Part shown: one piece after another, positions 56,688-64,000 of the stretch
How positions within the stretch are numbered: position 1 is the first letter of the stretch
Layout of the letters: each line of letters starts with the position of its first letter
NCBI RefSeq assembly: GCF_947623445.1
Contig: NC_135243.1
Span: 19,352,479 to 19,416,478, forward strand
From: Clavelina lepadiformis
Lineage: Eukaryota > Chordata > Ascidiacea > Aplousobranchia > Clavelinidae
Length of the DNA stretch: 64,000 nt
Direction of reading: 5' to 3'
Program-made: the position numbers and the translations under genes
Notes under the pieces: generated by a model
Told to the model about the DNA's origin: nothing
Seen by the model: only the letters and a program-made list of their open reading frames with translations
Database searches by the model: none

Positions 56688-56759
56688 TTCCCAGACCGGG
56701 AAGCGAACCCGGGCCGCCTGGGTGAGAGCCAGGAATCCTGACCACTAGACCATCTGGGA
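56688..56759 (-). tRNA. tRNA-Glu-CTC: tRNA-Glu(CTC) copy 136, A58C only
   Basis: A58C; partner of copy 129. Spacer B, relic GT. Confidence 0.75.
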
Positions 56760-57106
56760 ACTACGAAAGTCGTGTCTTTGGTCCAGTGAATAATATGCGA
56801 AAACTTCACCATTCTTAAACGTTGAAAATTTTACCATTTTGAAGTATTTTCTAGCAACTTGGGAATTCTTGTTTCAACAGTCTATTTGTGTGAGTTTATC
56901 ACGACGTATTCCTCCCTGTAAAATAACAACAACCCTTAGTCCTTCCAAAACTTGTTTTTTAGGAAATCGAAAATTTCTCTTTTGGGGACTAATAATGAAA
57001 ATATTTTTTCCAGCTAATTTAAAATTAATGCATTGACAGGTAAGCGAATTCGGGCAGGCTGCGAGGCCGGCGTTAATTCTAACACTGAACCAACATTGCA
57101 TGCACT

Positions 57107-57178
57107 TTCCCAGACCGGGAATCGAACCCGGGCCGCCTGGGTGAGAGCCAGGAATCCTGACCACTAGACCATCTGGGA
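57107..57178 (-). tRNA. tRNA-Glu-CTC: tRNA-Glu(CTC) copy 137, common form
   Basis: Common sequence; partner of copy 130. Spacer B, relic GT. Confidence 0.95.
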
Positions 57179-57525
57179 ACTACGAAAGTCGTGTCTTTGG
57201 TCCATTCAATAATATGCGAAAACTTCACCATTCTTAAACGTTGAAAATTTTACCATTTTGAAGTATTTTCTAGCAACTTGGGAATTCTTGTTTCAACAGT
57301 CTATTTGTGTGAGTTTATCACGACGTATTCCTCCCTGTAAAATAACAACAACCCTTAGTCCTTCCAAAACTTGTTTTTTAGGAAATCGAAAATTTCTCTT
57401 TTGGGGACTAATCATGAAAATATTTTTTCCAGCTAATTCAAAAGTAATGCATTGACAGGTAAGCGATTTCGAGCTGGCTGCGAGGCCGGCGTTAATTCTA
57501 CCACTGAACCAACATTGCATGCACT

Positions 57526-57597
57526 TTCCCAGACCGGGAATCGGACCCGGGCCGCCTGGGTGAGAGCCAGGAATCCTGACCACTAGACCATCTGGGA
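57526..57597 (-). tRNA. tRNA-Glu-CTC: tRNA-Glu(CTC) copy 138, U55C family
   Basis: U55C. Spacer B, relic GG. Confidence 0.75.
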
Positions 57598-57944
57598 GCT
57601 ACGAAAGTCGTGTCTTTGGTCCATTCAATAAAATGCGAAAACTTCACCATTCTTAAACGTTGAAAATTTTACCATTTTGAAGTATTTTCTAGCAACTTGG
57701 GAATTCTTGTTTCAACAGTCTATTTGTGTGAGTTTATCACGACGTATTCCTCCCTGTAAAATAACAACAACCCTTAGTCCTTCCAAAACTTGTTTTTTAG
57801 GAAATCGAAAATTTCTCTTTTGGGGACTAATCATGAAAATATTTTTTCCAGCTAATTCAAAAGTAATGCATTGACAGGTAAGCGATTTCGAGCTGGCTGC
57901 GAGGCCGGCGTTAATTCTACCACTGAACCAACATTGCATGCACT

Positions 57945-58016
57945 TTCCCATACCGGGAATCGGTCCCGGGCCGCCTGGGTGAGAGCCAGGAATCCTGACC
58001 ACTAGACCATCTGGGA
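57945..58016 (-). tRNA. tRNA-Glu-CTC: tRNA-Glu(CTC) copy 139, U55C family
   Basis: U54A as well as U55C, and C67A; the B box is doubly hit. Spacer B, relic GG. Confidence 0.55.
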
Positions 58017-58364
58017 GCTACGAAAGTCGTGTCTTTGGTCCATTCAATAAAATGCGAAAACTTCACCATTCTTAAACGTTGAAAATTTTACCATTTTGAA
58101 GTATTTTCTAGCAACTTGGGAATTCTTGTTTCAAGAGTCTATTTGTGTGAGTTTATCACGACATATTCCTCCCTGTAAAATAACAACAACCCTTAGTCCT
58201 TCCAAAACTTGTTTATTAGGAAATCGAAAATTTCTCTTTTTTAGGATTAACAATGAAAATATTTTTTCCAGCTAATTCAAAATTAATGCATTGACAGGTA
58301 AGCGAATTCGGGCTGGCTGCGAAGCCGGCGTTAATTCTAACACTGAACCAACATTGCATGCACT

Positions 58365-58436
58365 TTCCCAGACCGGGAATCGAACCCGGGCCGCCTGGGT
58401 GAGAGCCAGGAATCCTGACCACTAGACCATCTGGGA
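58365..58436 (-). tRNA. tRNA-Glu-CTC: tRNA-Glu(CTC) copy 140, common form
   Basis: Common sequence. Spacer A with ggattaac, relic GT. Confidence 0.95.
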
Positions 58437-58783
58437 ACTACGAAAGTCGTGTCTTTGGTCCAGTGAATAATATGCGAAAACTTCACCATTCTTAAACGTT
58501 GAAAATTTTACCATTTTGAAGTATTTTCTAGCAATTTGGGAATTCTTGTTTCAAAAGTCTATTTGTGTGAGTTTATCACGACGTATTCCTCCCTGTAAAA
58601 TAACAACAACCCTTAGTCCTTCCAAAACTTGTTTTTTAGGAAATCGAAAATTTCTCTTTTGGGGACTAATAATGAAAATATTTTTTCCAGCTAATTTAAA
58701 ATTAATGCATTGACAGGTAAGCGAATTCGGGCAGGCTGCGAGGCCGGCGTTAATTCTAACACTGAACCAACATTGCATGCACT

Positions 58784-58855
58784 TTCCCAGACCGGGAATC
58801 GAACCCGGGCCGCCTGGGTGAGAGCCAGGAATCCTGACCACTAGACCATCTGGGA
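58784..58855 (-). tRNA. tRNA-Glu-CTC: tRNA-Glu(CTC) copy 141, common form
   Basis: Common sequence. Spacer B, relic GT. Confidence 0.95.
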
Positions 58856-59202
58856 ACTACGAAAGTCGTGTCTTTGGTCCAGTGAATAAAATGCGAAAAC
58901 TTCACCATTCTTAAACGTTGAAAATTTTACCATTTTGAAGTATTTTCTAGCAACTTGGGAATTCTTGTTTCAACAGTCTATTTGTGTGAGTTTATGACGA
59001 CGTATTCCTCCCTGTAAAATAACAACAACCCTTAGTCCTTCCAAAACTTGTTTTTTAGGAAATCGAAAATTTCTCTTTTGGGGACTAATAATGAAAATAT
59101 TTTTTCCAGCTAATTTAAAATTAATGCATTGACAGGTAAGCGAATTCGGGCAGGCTGCGAGGCCGGCGTTAATTCTAAAACTGAAGCAACATTGCATGCA
59201 CT

Positions 59203-59274
59203 TTCCCAGACTGGGAATCGAACGCGGGACGCCTGGGTGAGAGCCAGGAATCCTGACCACTAGACCATCTGGGA
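59203..59274 (-). pseudogene. tRNA-Glu(CTC)-like copy 142, degenerate
   Basis: G46U, G52C, G64A. The relic has C10 and a TTTT inside its D loop (ctaaaactg on plus). Spacer B. Confidence 0.6.
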
Positions 59275-59621
59275 ACTACGAAAGTCGTATCTTTGGTCCA
59301 GTGAATAATATGCGAAAACTTCACCATTCTTAAACGTTGAAAATTTTACCATTTTGAAGTATTTTCTAGCAACTTGGGAATTCTTGTTTCAACAGTCTAT
59401 TTGTGTGAGTTTATCACGACGTATTCCTCCCTGTAAAATAACAACAACTCTTAGTCCTTCCAAAACTTGTTTTTTAGGAAATCGAAAATTTCTCTTTTGG
59501 GGACTAATCATGAAAATATTTTTTCCAGCTAATTCAAAAGTAATGCATTGACAGGTAAGCGATTTCGAGCTGGCTGCGAGGCCGGCGTTAATTCTACCAC
59601 TGAAGCAACATTGCATGCACT

Positions 59622-59693
59622 TTCCCAGACCGGGAATCGGACCCGGTACGCCTGGGTGAGAGCCAGGAATCCTGACCACTAGACCATCTGGGA
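59622..59693 (-). tRNA. tRNA-Glu-CTC: tRNA-Glu(CTC) copy 143, U55C family
   Basis: G46U, C48A, U55C. Spacer B with aacaactctt, relic C10. Confidence 0.65.
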
Positions 59694-60040
59694 ACTACGA
59701 AAGTCGTATCTTTGGTCCAGTGAATAAAATGCGAAAACTTCACCATTCTTAAACGTTGAAAATTTTACTATTTTGAAACATTTTCTAGCAACTTGGGAAT
59801 TCTTGTTTCAAAAGTCTATTTGTGTGAGTTTATCACAACGTATTCCTCCCTGTAAAATAACAACAACCCTTAGTCCTTCCAAAACTTGTTTTTTAGGAAA
59901 TCGAAAATTTCTCTTTTGGGGACTAATCATGAAAATATTTTTTCCAGCTAATTCAAAATTAATGCATTGATAGGTAAGCGATTTCGGGCAGGCTGCGAGG
60001 CCGGCGTTAATTCTACCACTGAACCAACATTGCATGCACT

Positions 60041-60112
60041 TTCCCAGACCGGTAATCGAACCCGGGCCGCCTGGGTGAGAGCCAGGAATCCTGACCACTA
60101 GACCATCTGGGA
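60041..60112 (-). tRNA. tRNA-Glu-CTC: tRNA-Glu(CTC) copy 144
   Basis: C61A breaks the near-universal 53-61 pair. Spacer B, relic GG. Confidence 0.65.
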
Positions 60113-60460
60113 ACTACGAAAGTCGTGTCTTTGGTCCAGTGAATAAAATGCAAAAACTTCACCATTCTTAAACGTTGAAAATTTTACCATTTTGAAGTAT
60201 TTTCTAGCAACTTGGGAATTCTTGTTTCAAGAGTCTATTTGTGTGAGTTTATCACGACGTATTCCTCCCTGTAAGATAACAACAACCCTTAGTCCTTCCA
60301 AAACTTGTTTATTAGGAAATCGAAATTTTCTCTTTTTTAGGACTAACAATGAAAATATTTTTTCCAGCTAATTCAAAATTAATGCATTGACAGGTAAGCG
60401 AATTCGGGCTGGCTGCGAGGCCGGCGTTAATTCTACCACTGAACCAACATTGCATGCACT

Positions 60461-60532
60461 TTCCCAGACCGGGAATCGGACCCGGGCCGCCTGGGTGAGA
60501 GCCAGGAATCCTGACCACTAGACCATCTCGGA
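60461..60532 (-). tRNA. tRNA-Glu-CTC: tRNA-Glu(CTC) copy 145, U55C family
   Basis: C4G (pair 4-69 lost) and U55C. Spacer A, relic GG. Confidence 0.6.
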
Positions 60533-60879
60533 ACTACGAAAGTCGAATCTTTGGTCCAGTGAATAAAATGCAAAAACTTCACCATTCTTAAACGTTGAAA
60601 ATTTTACCATTTTGAAGCATTTTCTAGCAACTTGGGAATTCTTGTTTCAAGAGTCTATTTGTGTGAGTTTATCACGACGTATTCCTCCCTGTAAAATAAC
60701 AACAACCCTTAGTCCTTCCAAAACTTGTTTTTTAGGAAATCGAAAATTTCTCTTTTGGGGACTAATCATAAAAATATTTTTTCCAGCTAATTTAAAATTA
60801 ATGCATTGACAGGTAAGCGAATTCGGGCTGGCTGCGAGGCCGGGGTTAACTCTACCACTGAACCAACATTGCATGCACT

Positions 60880-60951
60880 TTCCCAGACCGGGAATCGAAC
60901 ACGGGCCGCCTGGGTGAGAACCAGGAATCCTGACCACTAGACCATCTGGGA
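60880..60951 (-). tRNA. tRNA-Glu-CTC: tRNA-Glu(CTC) copy 146
   Basis: C32U, G52U. Relic GG with further private changes (cggggttaac). Spacer B. Confidence 0.7.
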
Positions 60952-61298
60952 ACTACGAAAGTCGTATCTTTGGTCCAATGAATAATATGCGGAAACTTCA
61001 CCATTCTTAAACGTTGAAAATTTTACCATTTTGAAGTATTTTCTAGCAACTTGGGAATTCTTGTTTCAACAGTCTATTTGTGTGAGTTTATCACGACGTA
61101 TTCCTCACTGTAAAATAACAACAACCCTTAGTCCTTCCAAAACTTGTTTTTTAAGAAATCGAAAATTTCTCTTTTGGGGACTAATCATGAAAATATTTTT
61201 TCCAGCTAATTTAAAATTAATGCATTGACAGGTAAGCGAATTCGGGCAGGCTGCGAGGCCGGCGTTAATTCTAACACTGAACCAACATTGCATGCACT

Positions 61299-61370
61299 TT
61301 CCCAGGCCGGGAATCGAACCCGGGCCGCCTGGGTGAGAGCCAGGATTCCTGACCACTAGACAATCTGGGA
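61299..61370 (-). tRNA. tRNA-Glu-CTC: tRNA-Glu(CTC) copy 147
   Basis: G9U, T25A, U66C; distant partner of copy 90. Spacer B, relic GT. Confidence 0.6.
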
Positions 61371-61717
61371 GCTACGAAAGTCGTATCTTTGGTCCAGTGA
61401 ATAAAATGCGAAAACTTCACCATTCTTAAACGTTGAAAATTTTACCATTTTGAAGCATTTTCTAGCAACTTGGGAATTCTTGTTTCAAAAGTCTATTTGT
61501 GTGAGTTTATCACGACGTATTCCTCCCTGTAAAATAACAACAACCCTTAGTCCTTCCAAAACTTGTTTTTTAGGAAATCGAAAATTTCTCTTTTGGGGAC
61601 TAATAATGAAAATATTTTTTCCAGCTAATTCAAAATTAATGCATTGACAGGTAAGCGAATTCGGGCTGGCTTCGAGGCCGGCGTTAATTCTACCACTGAA
61701 CCAACATTGCATGCACT

Positions 61718-61789
61718 TTCCCAGACCGGGAATCGAACCCGGGCCGCCTGGGTGAGAGCCAGGAATCCTGACCACTAGACCATCTGGGA
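61718..61789 (-). tRNA. tRNA-Glu-CTC: tRNA-Glu(CTC) copy 148, common form
   Basis: Common sequence; distant partner of copy 91, with its relic GG mark. Spacer B. Confidence 0.95.
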
Positions 61790-62136
61790 ACTACGAAAGT
61801 CGTATCTTTGGTCCAGTCAATAATATGCGGAAACTTCACCATTCTTAAACGTTGAAAATTTTACCATTTTGAAGTATTTTCTAGCAACTTGGGAATTCTT
61901 GTTTCAAGAGTCTATTTGTGTGAGTTTATCACGACGTATTCCTCCCTGTAAAATAACAACAACCCTTAGTCCTTCCAAAACTTGTTTTCTAGGAAATCGA
62001 AAATTTCTCTTCTGGGGACTAATCATGAAAATATTTTTTCCAGCTAATTCAAAATTAATGCATTGACAGGTAAGCGAATTCGGGCTGGCTGCGAGGAGGG
62101 CGTTAATTCTACCACTGAACCAACATTGCATGCACT

Positions 62137-62208
62137 TTCCCAGACCGGGAATCGAACACGGGCCGCCTGGGTGAGAGACAGGAATCCTGACCACTAGACA
62201 ATCTGGGA
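62137..62208 (-). pseudogene. tRNA-Glu(CTC)-like copy 149, degenerate
   Basis: G9U, G31U, G52U break the anticodon and T stems. Relic GG with gcgaggaggg. Spacer B. Confidence 0.55.
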
Positions 62209-62555
62209 GCTACGAAAGTCGTATCTTTGGTCCAGTCAATAATATGACAAAACTTCACCATTCTTAAACGTTGAAAATTTTACCATTTTGAAGTATTTTC
62301 TAGCAACTTGGGAATTCTTGTTTCAACAGTCTATTTGTGTGAGTTTATCACGACGTATTCCTTTCTGTAAAATAACAACAACCCTTAGTCCTTCCAAAAC
62401 TTGTTTTTTAGGAAATCGAAAATTTCTCTTTTGGGGACTAATCATGAAAATATATTTTCCAGCTAATTTAAAAGTAATGCATTGACAGGTAAACGATTTC
62501 GAGCTGGCTGCGAGGCCGGCGTTAATTATACCACTGAAGCAACATTGCATGCACT

Positions 62556-62627
62556 TTCCCAGACCGGAAATCGGACCCGGGCCGCCTGGGTGAGAGCCAG
62601 GAATCCTGACCACTAGACCATCTGGGA
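62556..62627 (-). tRNA. tRNA-Glu-CTC: tRNA-Glu(CTC) copy 150, U55C family
   Basis: U55C, and C61U giving a G-U pair at 53-61. Relic C10 with private changes. Spacer B. Confidence 0.6.
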
Positions 62628-62975
62628 GCTACGAAAGTCGTGTCTTTGGTCCATTCAATAAAATTCGAAAACTTCACCATTCTTAAACGTTGAAAATTTT
62701 ACCATTTTGAAGTATTTTCTAGCAACTTGGGAATTCTTGTTTCAACAGTCTATTTGTGTGAGTTTATCACGACGTATTCCTCCCTGTAAGATAACAACAA
62801 CCCTTAGTCCTTCCAAAACTTGTTTATTAGGAAATCGAAATTTTCTCTTTTTTAGGACTAACAATGAAAATATTTTTTCCAGCTAATTCAAAATTAATGC
62901 ATTGACAGGTAAGCGAATTCGGGCTGGCTGCGAGGCCGGCGTTAATTCTACCACTGAACCAACATTGCATGCACT

Positions 62976-63047
62976 TTCCCAGACCGGGAATCGAACCCGG
63001 GCCGCCTGGATGAGAGCCAGGAATCCTGACCACTAGACCATCTCGGA
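62976..63047 (-). tRNA. tRNA-Glu-CTC: tRNA-Glu(CTC) copy 151
   Basis: C4G and C38U; B box intact. Spacer A with gtaagataac, shared with copy 145. Relic GG. Confidence 0.75.
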
Positions 63048-63394
63048 ACTACGAAAGTCGAATCTTTGGTCCAGTGAATAAAATGCAAAAACTTCACCAT
63101 TCTTAAACGTTGAAAATTTTACCATTTTGAAGCATTTTCAAGCAACTTGGGAATTCTTGTTTCAAACGTCTATTTGTGTGAGTTTATCACGACGTATTCC
63201 TCCCTGTAAAATAACAACAACCCTTAGTCCTTCCAAAACTTGTTTTTTAGGAAATCGAAAATTTCTCTTTTGGGGACTAATCATGAAAATATTTTTTCCA
63301 GCTAATTTAAAATTACTGCATTGACAGGTAAGCGAATTCGGGCAGGCTGCGAGGCCGGCGTTAATTCTAACACTGAACCAACATTGCATGCACT

Positions 63395-63466
63395 TTCCCA
63401 GGCCGGGAATCGAACCCGGGCCGCCTGGGTGAGAACCAGGAATCCTAACCACTAGACAATCTGGGA
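63395..63466 (-). tRNA. tRNA-Glu-CTC: tRNA-Glu(CTC) copy 152
   Basis: G9U, C20a to U, C32U, U66C. Spacer B, relic GT with private attactgc. Confidence 0.65.
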
Positions 63467-63813
63467 GCTACGAAAGTCGTATCTTTGGTCCAGTGAATAA
63501 AATGCGAAAACTTCACCATTCTTAAACGTTGAAAATTTTACCATTTTGAAGCATTTTCTAGCAACTTGGGAATTCTTGTTTCAAAAGTCTATTTGTGTGA
63601 GTTTATCACGACGTATTCCTCCCTGTAAAATAACAACAACCCTTAGTCCTTCCAAAACTTGTTTTTTAGGAAATCGAAAATTTCTCTTTTGGGGACTATT
63701 CATAAAAATATTTTTTCCAGCTAATTTAAAATTAATGCATTGACAGGTAAGCGAATTCGGGCTGGCTGCGAGGCCGGCTTTAATTCTAACACTGAACCAA
63801 CATTGCATGCACT

Positions 63814-63885
63814 TTCCCAGACTGGGAATAGAACCCGGGCCGCCTGGGTGAGGGCCAGGAATCCTGACCACTAGACCATCTGGGA
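63814..63885 (-). pseudogene. tRNA-Glu(CTC)-like copy 153, U33 lost
   Basis: U33C, G57U, G64A. Last copy in the window; only its upstream spacer follows. Spacer B, relic GT. Confidence 0.6.
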
Positions 63886-64000
63886 ACTACGAAAGTCGTA
63901 TCTTTGGTCCAGTGAATAAAATGCGAAAACTTCACCATTCTTAAACGTTGAAAATTTTACCATTTTGAAGCATTTTCTAGCAACTTGGGCATTCTTGTTT

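Larger units (their letters stand above)
52150..57180 (-). repeat. 7-unit offset repeat, copies 126-130 and 133-137
   Basis: Copies 126-130 match 133-137 at an offset of about 2,934 bp. Shared marks are gtttttaagg in the spacers of 126 and 133 and ggattaacaatg in 127 and 134 (also 140). Copies 129-130 are themselves repeated as 131-132. Confidence 0.75.
61030..62210 (-). repeat. Distant partner of the 3-unit block, copies 147-149
   Basis: It carries the marks of copies 90-92. Copy 149 has gained changes of its own (G31U, G52U, G9U), so this member has diverged more than its partner. Confidence 0.75.
1..64000 (-). repeat. Tandem array of 419/420-bp tRNA-Glu + tRNA-Gly-like units (153 Glu copies)
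   Basis: The same unit repeats head to tail with no interruption, and all copies point to the minus strand. For a Glu copy spanning s..e, the Gly relic lies at s-78..s-8, the TTTT terminator at s-86..s-83, a short inverted repeat at e+3..e+15 and a TATA-like stretch at e+30..e+36. The rest of each unit is AT-rich spacer in which I see no gene. Spacer type B (419 bp) reads ttttggggactaat and type A (420 bp) reads ttttttaggactaac; the letter in each entry below refers to the spacer on the low-coordinate (3') side of that copy. Base changes use tRNA numbering and are relative to the commonest copy. 'Relic GG' means the Gly-like A box is intact, 'GT' that its G19 is T, 'C10' that its G10 is C, and 'T8A' that its first A-box base is A. 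Copy-to-copy differences are mostly single substitutions. Confidence 0.98.

Noticed and set aside
1-64000. Hundreds of repeated open frames of 65, 68, 72 and 96 codons
   Set aside because: They recur once per unit. The minus-strand ones begin inside the tRNA-Glu gene and run through the Gly relic; type A spacers cut them short, and they change with tRNA damage. Nothing suggests protein selection.
1-64000. tRNA-derived SINE family
   Set aside because: Copies are head to tail with a fixed period, have no target-site duplications or A-rich tails between them, and keep a full tRNA fold in many units. This is a tandem gene array, not dispersed retroposons.
1-64000. CRISPR array
   Set aside because: The period is 419-420 bp, the 'spacers' are themselves near-identical, and the repeat contains a tRNA gene.
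1-64000. Plain non-coding satellite DNA
   Set aside because: The tRNA-Glu cloverleaf, A and B boxes and terminator are all present in dozens of copies, so the unit is gene-bearing.
1-64000. Bacterial or organelle tRNA cluster
   Set aside because: CCA is not encoded, only one isotype is present, the A/B box promoter matches nuclear Pol III genes, and the body resembles animal nuclear tRNA-Glu.
1-64000. Retroelement or DNA transposon insertions
   Set aside because: I see no unit with a large insertion; the spacing between tRNA copies stays at 419 or 420 bp throughout.

Overview
The window is one uninterrupted tandem array. A unit of 419 or 420 bp repeats about 152 times in a single orientation from base 1 to base 64000, and no unique flank or protein-coding gene is visible. 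Reading the minus strand, every unit carries (1) an AT-rich upstream region with a TATA-like stretch about 30 bp before the gene and a short inverted repeat just before it, (2) a 72-bp intron-less tRNA-Glu gene, normally with anticodon CTC, (3) a 7-bp gap, (4) a 71-bp sequence that aligns without gaps to animal tRNA-Gly(GCC) but has lost key residues, (5) a TTTT Pol III-type terminator 4 bp further on, and (6) about 220 bp of AT-rich spacer.

The host is a eukaryote, most likely an animal. The tRNA does not encode its 3' CCA, it has consensus internal A and B boxes, and its body resembles animal nuclear tRNA-Glu. The species cannot be told from this window. The terminator lies after the Gly-like part and not after the Glu gene, so each unit looks like a two-tRNA (dicistronic) Pol III unit whose second tRNA has decayed.

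I number the 153 tRNA-Glu copies from the left. By my reading about 42 share one common, well-folding sequence. Most others fall into a few recurrent damaged families: U55C (about 40 copies), A58C (about 21), U33C (6), collapsed T stems, and several with an inserted base. Copy 3 has anticodon TTC, still Glu. Copy 53 has CTT, which would read a Lys codon. Two spacer types, A (420 bp) and B (419 bp), are interspersed.

Rare marks shared at fixed offsets show multi-unit (higher-order) duplications: a 10-unit, 4,194-bp tandem duplication (9.4-17.8 kb); a 25-unit block at 22.1-32.4 kb reappearing at 39.3-48.4 kb without three of its units; a 7-unit offset repeat at 52-57 kb; and a 3-unit block at 37.2-38.3 kb recurring at 61.1-62.2 kb. 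The left end and especially the last 5 kb carry more private mutations than the centre.
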